A DNA stretch of 64,000 bases, taken from Desmodus rotundus (Eukaryota; Chordata; Mammalia; Chiroptera; Phyllostomidae). Numbering within the stretch: the first letter of the stretch is position 1; each line of letters starts with the position of its first letter. Below are positions 48,484 to 58,390 of the stretch, piece after piece. Under the pieces are notes generated by a model. The model saw only the letters and a list, made by a program, of their open reading frames with translations. It did not search any database and was not told where the DNA came from. The stretch is taken from positions 8,981,199-9,045,198 of the forward strand of contig NC_071389.1 in the NCBI RefSeq assembly GCF_022682495.2. Reading direction: 5' to 3'. A program made the position numbers and the translations under genes.

Positions 48484-48684
48484 ATACAAGCCTTAAAGAT
48501 GGCCTTTTCCATGAATTTAAGAAATTTGGAAAGGTGACTTCAGTGCAGATACATGGGGCTTCAGAAGAGAGGTATGGTCTGGTATTCTTTCGGCAGCAAG
48601 AGGACCAAGAAAAAGCATTGACTGCATCAAAAGGAAAACTTTTCTTTGGCATGCAGATTGAAGTAACAGCCTGGATAGGGCCAG
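48484..48684 (+). CDS. SPEN: SPEN coding exon 5: main part of RRM2
   Basis: The exon completes an Asp codon and reads TSLKDGLFHEFKKFGKVTSV, then IHGASEERYGLVFFRQ, where YGLVFF is the RNP1 strand of RRM2. It ends with IEVTAWIGP near residue 414. The human protein, from memory, has Thr where this sequence has Ala in IHGASEE. The donor CAGGTAAGA is near consensus. The acceptor ATTTAG has a short, G-interrupted pyrimidine tract, so exon inclusion may rely on enhancers. The exon ends after one base of a Glu codon. Confidence 0.97.
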
Positions 48685-49269
48685 GTAAGAGATAAGGAAG
48701 CTGAGTTTTAGTGTAATTTGTACTCCAGCCTGTGTATGAAAGGGCAACATTGTATCCTCAATGTGGGCACTATTCCAGCTTTATTTATTGACATACTTCC
48801 AGTATCTTCTATTTTAAAGAGTGGTTACATTTACCACTCAGCTTAATAAACTAGATTGTCTTGGTTAGGGTGGGTAAAAAATAATTGTTCTGTTTGTGTA
48901 AGAGAGAAATGCTGATTTTTAACATGAGTCCGAAAGGCAGAGTATAGCCCTTTGTTGAATCCTGCCTTCCCAAAAGGGTTAAATTGTAATAAGGAGATAG
49001 TTTCTAGGAGAATGACAACAGAATTGTCCTGCATTAAGTTTGAAAATAAACTACTTGGCATACGGATTTGGGGGACTCGTTAAACCAGTTTTGTTTCTAT
49101 TATGTCCAACACAAATTGGATCTGTTATTCTGGCTTCCATAATCTTAAAGATAGTGACAAAGAAGCAGGACTAAGTCTTCTGAGTGTGAGCCATTGAGAA
49201 TTTCAAGGGGACATTTTATTAGCTTGAACCTACCTATTGTAAGGCGGGAAGTCTTCTCAGGCATGGCTT

Positions 49270-49385
49270 GGGGTCAGTGTTTCTCCTATTTAGAATCACC
49301 AGCAGTGCTTGTTTAAAATGCAGGCTCTTTTATCCGCTTAACTGGTTCAGAATTTGCATACTCAAGTTTGGGAACCCCTACTTTA
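49270..49385 (+). mobile_element. MER5A-like fragment
   Basis: CAGTGTTTCTCC, TTAGAATCACCAGCAGTGCT and CATACTCAAGTTTGGGAACC match the ends of MER5A with an internal deletion. Confidence 0.55.
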
Positions 49386-49617
49386 AGGGAACTTGTGAAT
49401 AAATTTGTAGAGGATAGAAAAGAAAGGCTAAAACTATACAGTTCCATTATGTAACTGAGACAATTAAACTTTAAGACTAAGGCTTTGAGTAGAATTTGTA
49501 AGGTAAACTCAGCTTATTTTCTTGGAATATTCATTTTATTTGACAGTTAAGAGGAAAAAGTAGAATTTCCCTGGTAAGAATGTGTAAATGTTATTTGTGT
49601 ATTAAAATAGGCACAGA

Positions 49618-49800
49618 GCCCTGACTGGTGTGGTTCAGTTGGCTGGGGGTCTTCCCACAGAGGGAAAGCTTCCCAGTCAGGGTGCATGCCAGGGTTGCAG
49701 ACCCAGTTGGGGCACGTGCAAGGGGCAGCTGATCGATGGTTCACCCATTGATGTTTCTCTCCCTCTCTTCCTCTCTCCCTTCCCTCTATCTTAAAAAAAA
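49618..49800 (+). mobile_element. VES-related SINE
   Basis: Sense copy, head GCCCTGACTGGTGTGGTTCA, with GCTGGGGGTCTTCCCACAG variant and an internal deletion around the B box. Confidence 0.87.
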
Positions 49801-51332
49801 GCAGGGGACATAGAGGTGTTAGAGCGAATACTGTAAAATGTGCATTATTTTGTGATAAAACACAGGAATTCAAAAGAATATTATCTTTTCAAAGGAATTA
49901 TAGGTTATGTCTTCATGTTTCCACCTCTCTGCCAGGTTTGAGATGTACTGCCCTAAATTATACTGGACTAAGAGCAGTTCTTATTTAACACATTTGGGAT
50001 TGTATTTAGAATGTCGCACATTCTTGAGGAACTGACTTGAGGAATATTTAGAATATTATAATCTATGTAAGTTTTTAGAGTTTTATATTACTAAGTAGTA
50101 AGGATCTAATTTAGGGGCATTGTCAATAGCTGACCCTCTATCAAGACCCATTTGATTTCCAAGTGGTGGGGCTAGCTCAAGATTTTTACTGTAGTAAAGC
50201 ATTTTTAACTAAAACCCAGGGCTTAATTGGGTTTTAACCTCCTATTAGTGAAGATTTTGAGAAGTTTGGTTGGTTCACGCATAGGAAAGCTGGAGGTAAC
50301 TTTTCAATATGGGACAACATGAAACTCTTGTTTAATGGGATGTTTGAAAGCAGTTGAATTTGAGTGTAGAGACTTGGTTGGAATTATGCTGTTGGATGGT
50401 TTGTCATAGATGTTTTGCATTGAAATGTATGGAGCTGATTGCTTCCTTAGGTCAAGGACTGCTTAGATCCAAGTCCAAGAAACCCAACTCTGTAGTTAGA
50501 CCCCTGGTGGCTTCTGAGATTGTGCTTTCTTACTACTGTGCACAGCATTACACTCCCCTAAACATGAAATTGCAGGATAAAATAGCTTTTTCAATGACAT
50601 GTGGGAATTCAGTTGGTAATGAAGGTTAAAATTCCTGAGCTATTCAGTGGAAATGAAGCCATTGCAGATTTTAATGGTTGTAAATCATGCTTTATCCTGC
50701 TGATTTTGACTTTTGGAGTACAAACCTCAAACCTCAAGATGTGTCTCAATTTATTTTTTTCTTTTTAATTTTTTTCTCCCTTTAAAAATGAAGTATTCCT
50801 AAATGTGTGCCCTCTACTAGATAGTTTCAAGAAGACCTAGTCAAGCTCGAAATGAGATATACCCCTGTGATAACATGATGACAATGTAGAGACAGGTGTG
50901 CACGTGAGCCTCTGGCAGTTTCTGGGTCCCCCTAACTCTGTGAAAGTATGTGCTCTTTGATGACACTGTCACCAGATTAAGTTGAGCTACCTTTAGAGCT
51001 ATTAAACTGGAATCAGGAGTGAGATGTATTCTGTCTGAATTCACTCAACAATTCAGAAGTTGTACCTTTTAAACGCCAGTAGGGTTGATACTATCAGTAA
51101 GGTTCAGAGACTGACTGAAACACTTGGTTCAGTCAAGCTGATTAATACTAGCTTTTTGAATGGCTGTGTTTTACATTAAAAAGGGAAACAAAGGCTGCAT
51201 TATAAACCTTGAGTCATTTAGTCTTTTTCTAGTTGTCACTGGGGTCTGTGCAACACCAAAACAAGATATTTTGTGTTACTTCAGTCAATTTTTATACAGA
51301 TATTATTCTTGTATTTAAAAATTGCTGCGTTT

Positions 51333-51563
51333 AGCCCTGGCTGGTGTGGCTCTGTGGATTGAGTGCTGGCCTGTGAACCAAAGGGTTGCCAGTTTGATTC
51401 CCAGTCAGGGCACATGCCTGGGTTGTGGGCCAGGTCCCCAGTAGGGGGCATGTGAGAAGCAACCACACATTGATGTTTCTCTCCCTCTCTTTCTCCTTCC
51501 CTTCCCCTTTGTCTAAAAATAAATAAAATCTTTATAAAAATAAAAAATAAAAATAAATAAAAA
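51333..51563 (+). mobile_element. VES SINE, first of a tandem pair
   Basis: Sense copy with an expanded tail of AAAATAAA units (51516-51563). AAAAATTGCTGCGTTTA precedes it at 51316-51332 and follows it at 51565-51581. Confidence 0.93.
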
Positions 51564-51581
51564 TAAAAATTGCTGCGTTTA

Positions 51582-51815
51582 GCCCTGGCTGGTGTGGCTC
51601 TGTGGATTGAGCAACAACCTATGAATTGAAAGTTAGCCAGTTGGATTCCCAGTCAGGGCACGTGCCTGGGTTGCAGGCCAGGTCCCCTGTTTGGGGGTAT
51701 GGGAGAGGCAACTGATCCATGTTTCTCTCACACAATGATGTTTCTCTCCCTCTCTGTCTCCCTCCTTTCCTCTCTCTCTAAAAATAAATAAATAAAAATC
51801 TTTTTAAAAATATTG
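51582..51815 (+). mobile_element. VES SINE, second of a tandem pair
   Basis: Sense copy starting directly after the right duplication of the first copy. The first 30 bases are identical to it, then it diverges (GAGCAACAACCTATGAATTG). No separate duplication on its right side was found. Confidence 0.92.
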
Positions 51816-52276
51816 AAAGTAAATTAAATAATGAAGCTGGAATGTTTTCAGCTGAGTTTCATATATAGTTTTATGCTACACATTGAGAGCCTGCTACCCA
51901 ATTTTGGAACCTAAGATTAGGCTAAAACGATTACCATTTTTACTGGGGTTTAAAATCTATTTCTGTGTTGGTGATTATTTTAAAAACAAATCAATTTATC
52001 AGGTTGAAATTTAGTCCGCTTTTCTATTTTAAAAATCAAAGTGTTACTTTCCCCTACTTTTTGGGATAAGTTTCTTAGCCTTTGTATTCCTCTTTTGCTT
52101 TGGCGTTTACAAGAAGCATGTATTTCTGAAAGTGTGTATAATTTTTCAGATTGTATGAGTATGCAAGCCAAAAGTTTCAGAGATTTTCTTTCTTAAATGT
52201 AGATTATCCCCATGATATGTAAGTACACGTCAAAACATTCTTTTCTCTCTTTATTTTGCCCCCATCCCACTTACAG

Positions 52277-52428
52277 AAACAGAAAGTGAAAATGAATTTC
52301 GCCCTTTGGATGAAAGGATAGATGAATTTCACCCCAAAGCAACAAGAACCCTCTTTATTGGCAACCTTGAAAAAACCACTACTTACCATGACCTTCGCAA
52401 CATCTTCCAGCGCTTTGGCGAAATTGTG
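52277..52428 (+). CDS. SPEN: SPEN coding exon 6: acidic linker and start of RRM3
   Basis: The exon completes the split Glu codon, then reads TESENEFRPLDERIDEFHPK and ATRTLFIGNLEKTTTYHDLR. LFIGNL is the RNP2 strand of RRM3, whose fold begins near human residue 438. It closes with NIFQRFGEIV in phase 0. The donor is GTGGTATGT. The short acidic linker between RRM2 and RRM3 is fully preserved. Confidence 0.97.
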
Positions 52429-53179
52429 GTATGTTAATTTTTACAGTAAAAACAGTTTTAGATCTTTGTCATAAGACAAAGCATAGTACAGATTATATTT
52501 GGAAATACGACATTTAGATGGTGTAATGAATGTTTTTCTAATTTGCCCTATGTGTTTTTACTCCTGATCTAGCAGAACCCCATTGGGGAGTATTTATGGA
52601 AAAATATGTATTTATCTTTATTTTGTTTATATATATATTTTCCTCTCCATTTTTCCTGTTTCAATGCCATCTCTAGTCCTGTGGATTGAAAGGGAAATGT
52701 GGAAGAGAAAACATGTTTGTAAGAAAGAAGTGGCAGATTAGTATATGATTATTGTGTTACCACAGCGCTCGTCGGAAAGTACCTTGGGGATTACTAGAAT
52801 GTGGATGTCATGCTGGAAGCTCAGTTCTATTTTGAAATTTTAATTAGAATCACTTTTTATATTATGCAAGTCATGCTTAGATTTAGGAGTAGAAAGGATT
52901 TTTCTGTTCCCTGTGATGCAAAACTTGAGGCAGTTTATAGTGAAAATAGTTTGGTTGCAGCTTTATACCCTTGGGATAAACTATTTTGTTTTGTGTTTGA
53001 AAAAATAGGGAAATTTTTACTTCTTACTTTTCTAGACTTTCTTTATACTAATAACCGTAGATAAATTGCTGTAGTATATCTGTACTTCGGAGGATTTAAA
53101 AACGTCTAGGGTAGGAATAGCTATTGTTAATCTTTCAGACGTGTGTGTGTCCTTTTGTCTGTCCATCTATCTCACACAC

Positions 53180-53433
53180 CAGCGATTTTCAAACTTTTCA
53201 TCTTACGACAATTCTGTGGCATGTCAAAAAAAAATTTTTTGCCATATGACAAAAAAAAATAGGTATAATAGGTGTAATTTTGATTTATTCACACCAGACG
53301 TCTGTTGTTGGCATTGGTCTTTTTTATAATTTGACAGTCTAAGTGAAAAGAAGTTAGTGCCCCTGACTAAATTAGTCAGGCATTGTATGTTTTTTTAAAA
53401 AAAAATTCTTGCAGCATGCTGATTGAAAATCAG
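53180..53433 (-). mobile_element. hAT-type MITE, second copy
   Basis: Reverse-complement relative of the element at 13497-13761: both share a TGACTAAATTAGTCAG-like core and GCAGCATGC/GCTGCAGAA words. Ends are CAGCGATTTTCAAAC and GATTGAAAATCAG. An 8-base duplication is not clear. Confidence 0.7.
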
Positions 53434-53805
53434 TTATACTCTAATGCTTTAAGCAAAGATCCTAATTTTTTTTAAATGACATAATCTAGTCTTATGAATA
53501 AAGCGTTATTTGTGCTTGTGACTGACCTTACCTTACCTTACAGGAGCTAGGGGCAAGAGATAAAAGTGGTTGGCAGAAAGTAAAAACAAAGAGAAGATAC
53601 ATATTTAGAGAAATAAATCAGCAAAACATTCACTGACTTTTTTTCCCAATTATTTTGATTTTTTTTTTAAAGTTCTGTTTTTTTTATGAGCGTCATAGAT
53701 ACTGTAATTGTAGCTCTACTGCTTACCTAGATGAGTGACTTGGAGTTCACATTCCTACTTGGACTTAAGCTTTTTCTGTCTTTGGAAAATGATCTATTAA
53801 TTAAT

Positions 53806-53948
53806 TAAAAAAATTTTTTTTATTGACTTTATTGGGCAACACTAGTTAACAAAGTTATACAGGTTTCAGGCGCACAGTTCCACAACACATCATCTGTACT
53901 CTGTTTTGTGTGTTCACCACCCCAAGTCAAGTCTCCTTCCCTCTCCAT
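53806..53948 (-). mobile_element. 5'-truncated LINE-1 3' end (antisense)
   Basis: TTTTTTTATTGACTTTATTG, AAAGTTATACAGGTTTCAGG and ACAACACATCATCTGTACTC match the 3' untranslated region of bat LINE-1 in antisense. ATTAATTAAT flanks both sides (about 53790 and 53952). Confidence 0.75.
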
Positions 53949-55378
53949 TTTATTAATTAATGTTCTATTTGGCATTCATGAGTCTATGAATTGATAAAAT
54001 TTTTGGTATGCTTTCATTCAGATGTAGCTGCTACTTTAAATTTTGGAGGAGTATAAAAAGTTGTATTTGGGTACATGGATACATAACGTTTTCATCACCA
54101 GGTTGCTAACAATAGAATAGTTATTGTATTTGAGAGCTATGCTTCTGAATAAGGTGGACACATCAGTATTCTGTTTGGAAACCATAATCTCATTGTGTTT
54201 GCAATTCCCTATGGTTGTCACTATTTTAATGAAACACAGACTTTGGGAAAATGGTCTGCTGCTTTTTGATAACAGATTATGCTATAACCAGAGCCTAGTT
54301 AGTGAGTCTACTCAACAGTATTCTTGGAGACTGTTTCTCTTCAGTAGAGTTATCCTCGGTTGTTGCATTCTACCTAATAGTGAAAATCAAAGTGAATGTT
54401 TATTTACCATTACTTATAACAATTTTGAGTATAATTATTGTGTTTTTTTAAAGGACCCATCAAACAGCTTTTAAATGCATCATTCAGTTTGCTGTTTCAG
54501 GTTTTTCCTATTGGCTTATGACTCTTAAGGAAGTTTAGATAGTCATGATACTCTGCAATAAATGGCCCAGGTGGGTTATTGTTTAAGCATAAGAGTGGTT
54601 TCTCTGGACCACTTCCCTGTGTAAGCTAGGTGTTTTTGTTTTTGTTTTTGACCACCACTTCTAACTAGGCAGGACCAAGTGTCAGGTGTGACTTATAGGT
54701 TTTGGACATCCCAAAGGGATAGTGGCATTCCTTTATTGTTTTTCTTTAATCCAGACATAGTGTTCTGATGCATTTTCACAAGTAGTTTAGGTACTTCTAT
54801 ATCCATTCATACTGGATATAAGAGATTATTACCATATTTATTAATTACCAGGCTTGATTCTTTGAGATATACTGATAGAATGAGTCTTCTAATTTGGGGT
54901 TGCATATTTTAAGTAACTTTGAAAACGTGATTTCTTTATCATTCTTACCCTCCTCAGATATTTTAGTTTAAATGGCCTGTTTTTGGTAAGACATTTAGAT
55001 ACTGCAGAAGGGAATTATTTTTTAGGTTTTCATTGATTAGGCTGCCTTTTCTTTATTATCATAAATATCTCAAGACAGGTGTATTGTGGATTTTAAATTT
55101 CAAATTTTGAGTTGCAGTGCATTTGCTCTTCTGCAGAGAGCTGCACATAAGAAGGATTTCATGGTTAGTAATTACAAATGCTGTTGTATAGTTTTTTAGA
55201 CTGTTTAGTTTACAGTTTCATTAAGATGTACAATTTTAACTAAGAATGATTTGGGGGAGTATGACTTCAGAAATATATACCTCATAGAGACTTGGTTTAT
55301 TCTGATTTATGTTCTTGATGAAAATAAATTTCTAATTATTTTCTTGTATCACTAAGTGGTATCCATTGGCCTTTTCAG

Positions 55379-55504
55379 GATATTGATATAAAGAAAGCAA
55401 ATGGAGTCCCTCAGTATGCGTTCTTGCAATACTGTGATATTGCTAGCGTTTGTAAGGCTATTAAGAAGATGGATGGGGAGTACCTTGGAAATAATCGCCT
55501 GAAG
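55379..55504 (+). CDS. SPEN: SPEN coding exon 7: RRM3 core
   Basis: Forty-two codons in phase 0 read DIDIKKANGVPQYAFLQYCD and continue to YLGNNRLK. QYAFLQYC is the RNP1 strand of RRM3, and the helix AVxxAIKKMDGEYLGNN form is typical of spen-family RRMs. The human protein, from memory, has Val where this sequence has Ala in KKANG. The acceptor is CTTTTCAG and the donor is AAGGTAAAG. Both ends are phase 0, so skipping would delete 42 residues without a frameshift. Confidence 0.97.
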
Positions 55505-55920
55505 GTAAAGAAATTTGCATAAGTTACTGTACTGTTACAATTTTTTTTTAAGATTTGGAGTTTTTTGCATATGTCTGATTACTTAAAATTTCAGTAGTAC
55601 AGTTTAGATAACCATAAAGGAGGTACACTTCTGCACCCTCATGCTTGTTGTCCTATGAACTAAGACTTGATAATCCAGGCAGGATTGCTTTTTTGCAAAT
55701 TTTTACTTGATTTAACCAAATGGCTCCCACTTGAAATGTTGGTTTGACAAGATTCCTATAGATGATAGGTTTTCTCAGAATTCTGTAGTTGAGGGGTGGG
55801 AGGTGAGGGGGCAAATGCAGACAACTGTACTTGAACAACAATAAAATATTTTTTTAAAAAGAATTCTGTAGTTGAATAATTGGTGAATTTACTAATAAAA
55901 ATTTCGCCTTTTATATTCAG
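55505..55920 (+). other. SPEN: SPEN intron 7
   Basis: This is the shortest intron in the window, at 416 bases. It contains a 67-base retroposed tail (55793-55859) flanked by a perfect 16-base duplication. A good branch point candidate, TACTAAT at 55890-55896, lies about 26 bases before the acceptor TATATTCAG. I see nothing recognisable in 55505-55776. Confidence 0.93.
55793..55859 (+). mobile_element. 67-base 3'-end LINE-1 remnant with target site duplication
   Basis: The insert ends in GAACAACAATAAAATATT plus an A-rich tail, resembling the 3' end of LINE-1 in bats. It is bracketed by an exact direct repeat, AGAATTCTGTAGTTGA, at 55777-55792 and 55860-55875. The perfect duplication and A tail show target-primed insertion of an extremely 5'-truncated copy, probably recent. 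Assignment to LINE-1 is an inference from the tail. Confidence 0.75.
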
Positions 55921-56034
55921 CTGGGTTTTGGAAAGAGCATGCCTACAAACTGTGTGTGGTTAGACGGGCTTTCTGCAAATGTGTCAGATCAGTACTTAAC
56001 ACGACATTTCTGCCGATATGGGCCTGTGATAAAG
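55921..56034 (+). CDS. SPEN: SPEN coding exon 8: end of RRM3 and start of RRM4
   Basis: Thirty-eight codons read LGFGKSMPTNCVWLDGLSAN and continue VSDQYLTRHFCRYGPVIK. VWLDGL is the RNP2 strand of RRM4 (about human 517 onward). From memory the human protein has Ser for Ala in GLSAN and Val for Ile in GPVIK. The exon is phase 0 at both ends, with donor AAGGTAGGT. It overlaps the minimal RNA-binding unit formed by RRM3 and RRM4. Confidence 0.97.
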
Positions 56035-56820
56035 GTAGGTGGGAAGTTTTGGTGTGTAGTTTAAAGCTACCTCTGACTGCCTTTTCTTGGTATTCTGCCT
56101 TTCAGTCCCAATTTCTAGTGCCTACTTTTTCTTTTCTTTAATAACTCATACATTAAAATTATCTTTTTCAAAATTTGGCCTAGGAGGGCATTTGCATCTC
56201 ATCTATATTATTAGCTTATGATACGAATATTTTGATCCAGCCAAGATGATTAATTTTGAAACTAATACGCATACTGTTAAAGAGAATGTTTCTTAGAGAT
56301 TTTTATAATTTTATCTCATCAAAATTAGATAGTCTAATTATATAAGTGTCCGTGTTCACACTAATATAGAATTAGCCTCAAATTTTTAAAAGTGATGGTT
56401 TCTTTAAAGGGACATTCACACAACAGAATATTCATCTGATCAATGTAATACATGGTGCATGTATGTAACACACCCACAAACATAACAGGAAAAGGGTCTC
56501 TGGGCCCCATTCTGTTATGTAAATTAAAGATAAAGCTTTAACTTTTTGAAAACAGATTTACACGGTGGTGGACCTGTTGTATAATTTTGACATTTCTTTA
56601 TATGTAGCTTTTGTTATCTGGAGAAATGTTAAAACTGCTAGAATAAATAAAAATCCAACAGCTTTAAGGCGGTAGTGCTACTTACAACTCAGAATCACTA
56701 AAATTTTATGTCAATTCAGTACTTTCAGTACATTTTTTTCTCTCTGACAAGGATATTACCTTATTTGAGTGAAAACTAGAAGAATGCTTACTTAAATGGA
56801 GCCTGTCCTCAAATAACTTT

Positions 56821-57044
56821 TTTTTTTTTGGTTTTGTTTTGTTTCATTTTTTACTTATTTTTAGATAAAGGGGAAGGGAGAGAGAAAAGAGAGAGGGAGA
56901 AAAAACAATGTGTGGTTACTTCCTGTGTACCCCCCACCAGGGACCTGGCCTGCAACCCAGGCATGTGCCCTGACTTGGAATTGAATAAGCAACCCTTTGG
57001 TTCGAAGGATGGTGCTCAATCCACTGAGCCACACCAATGAGGGC
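56821..57044 (-). mobile_element. VES SINE
   Basis: Antisense copy with a T-rich tail and head GCCACACCAATGAGGGC. It lies directly beside the next SINE in the same orientation. Confidence 0.9.
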
Positions 57045-57268
57045 TTTTTAAAAAAGACTTTCTTTGTTTATAGAGAAGGAAAAGGAAGAAGAAAGAAAGG
57101 GAGAGAAACATCTATGTGCAAGAGAGACATTAATTGGTTGCCTCTCACACACCCCCAACTGGGGACCTGCCCCACAACCCAGGCATATGTGCCCTGACTG
57201 GGAATCGAACCGGTGACCTTTCGGTTCAGAGGCAGGCACTGGGTCTACTGAGCGACACCAGCCAGGGC
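57045..57268 (-). mobile_element. VES SINE
   Basis: Antisense copy, head GCGACACCAGCCAGGG. CTCAAATAAC flanks the pair as a unit (56809-56818 and 57268-57278), so the second SINE entered the tail of this one or the two moved together. Confidence 0.9.
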
Positions 57269-57714
57269 TCAAATAACGTCGTTTTGTTCAATGTCATTTC
57301 GTTATATAGTTGGTGAGATGCCATAGGAACAGAACTTACTTTGTATATAAGCAATTAGTCTGTGGTGAATTTGGTTTCATTATATGTCATTTTGCATAAA
57401 GTCATGACCTTAAGTGAGGATTTACTGTATAGTACGGTATTCGGTCCATGGGGAAAACAAAAGTAAAATACAGCAAAACAAAAGAAGGGCATAGTATACC
57501 TCAAGACACAATAGCCACGATTCTAAACAGTCCCTACGCGTTTTGTGTTTTCACTACAACATGCATCATCAGGGAAAGCCAGAAATTTTTTCTAGAATAA
57601 AATGTGTGTAAGTATACTTTTTCTTGCAGTGTCCTTGTAACTTAGGATTTTGTTGGTACTGACACTAAGTTTAGTGGGTGAGGCTCTTACTTTTTGTTTG
57701 TTTGTTTTTTACAG

Positions 57715-57828
57715 GTGGTGTTTGACCGCTTAAAAGGCATGGCCCTGATTATCTACAATGAAATTGAATATGCACAAACAGCTGTAAAAGAGACCAAGGG
57801 GAGGAAAATCGGTGGGAACAAAATTAAG
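57715..57828 (+). CDS. SPEN: SPEN coding exon 9: RRM4 core
   Basis: Thirty-eight codons read VVFDRLKGMALIIYNEIEYA and continue QTAVKETKGRKIGGNKIK. KGMALIIY is the RNP1 strand of RRM4. The acceptor TTTTACAG follows a long T/G tract. The donor is AAG followed by GTGTGC, weak at +4 and +6. The boundary is nevertheless fixed because exon 10 resumes exactly at VDFANRES, which follows KIK in SPEN. Reading through the donor would give VCRMTLKRSKTKLYS and a stop at 57904-57906. Confidence 0.96.
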
Positions 57829-57969
57829 GTGTGCAGAATGACTTTAAAGAGAAGCAAAACAAAATTGTATTCAGATCCCACCTTCTTAATTACTGGCATT
57901 TTGTAGGTGGCCAGTATGTGGAGTGGGTTACATGATATGCATTTTATGGCCTCAGTTTTGGTGTGTTTT

Positions 57970-58390
57970 TTTTTTAATCCTCACCTGGGGATATTAGATT
58001 TTATTATTTATTTGTTTTTAAAGATTTCATTTATTTTATTTTTTAGAAAGGGGAAGGGAGAGAGAAAGAGAGGGAGAGAAACATCAATGTGTGGTTGTCT
58101 CTCGAGTCCCCACATCCCAGGCATGTGCCCAGACTGGGAATCAAACTGGTGACCCTTTGATTCACAGGCCGGCACTCAACCACTGAGCCACACCAGCCAG
58201 GGCAGTTTCTGTTAGATTTTGGAGGGAGGAAGGGAGAGAGAGAGAAATATTGATTGGTTGCCTGCCTCCCTACACACCCTGATCAGGGCTTGAACCTGCA
58301 ACTTAGGTATTTGCCCAGACCAGGAATTGAACCTGTAACCTCCTGGTGTACAAGATGATGCTACAACCAACTGAGCTATCTGGTCAGGGC
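57970..58390 (-). mobile_element. Older tRNA SINE interrupted by a VES SINE
   Basis: The tail side CCTCACCTGGGGATAT lies at 57979-57994 and the body and head (GATGCTACAACCAACTGAGC, TCTGGTCAGGGC) at 58204-58390. The copy belongs to the same older subfamily as 14257-14484. Confidence 0.82.
58010..58203 (-). mobile_element. VES SINE nested in older SINE
   Basis: Antisense copy with a deletion before the B box (CACATCCCAGGCATGTGCCC) and intact head GCCACACCAGCCAGGGC. TTAGATTTT is present on both sides, consistent with a target duplication. Confidence 0.88.

Larger units (their letters stand above)
48685..52276 (+). other. SPEN: SPEN intron 5
   Basis: This 3,592-base intron contains a MER5A-type fragment (49270-49385), one VES SINE at 49618-49800, and a head-to-tail pair of VES SINEs at 51333-51815. 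I see nothing identifiable in 48690-49260, 49801-51315 and 51816-52276. The acceptor CCACTTACAG is good. Confidence 0.92.
52429..55378 (+). other. SPEN: SPEN intron 6
   Basis: This 2,950-base intron contains an antisense hAT-type MITE (about 53180-53433) and a 5'-truncated antisense LINE-1 end (53806-53948). I see no identifiable element in 52430-53170 or 53960-55378. No VES SINE occurs here. The acceptor is CCTTTTCAG. Confidence 0.92.
56781..57430. mobile_element. Old DNA-transposon-like repeat split by two SINEs
   Basis: After the SINEs the sequence reads AATAACGTCGTTTTGTTCAA, TATAAGCAATTAGTCTGTGG and GTGAGGATTTACTGTA, words I recall from a widespread old mammalian DNA repeat. The left stub ends CTCAAATAAC at 56818, duplicated at 57269. 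Family not named with confidence. Confidence 0.45.
56035..57714 (+). other. SPEN: SPEN intron 8
   Basis: This 1,680-base intron carries two adjacent antisense VES SINEs (56821-57268) inserted into an older DNA-transposon-like repeat whose remains continue to about 57430. I see nothing identifiable in 56041-56780 or 57431-57690. The acceptor follows TTTTTGTTTGTTTGTTTTTTACAG. Confidence 0.92.

Noticed and set aside
54124..54474. A 116-codon open frame in intron 6
   Set aside because: There is no domain, no splice context and no protein-like composition. It is within AT-rich intron and most likely chance.
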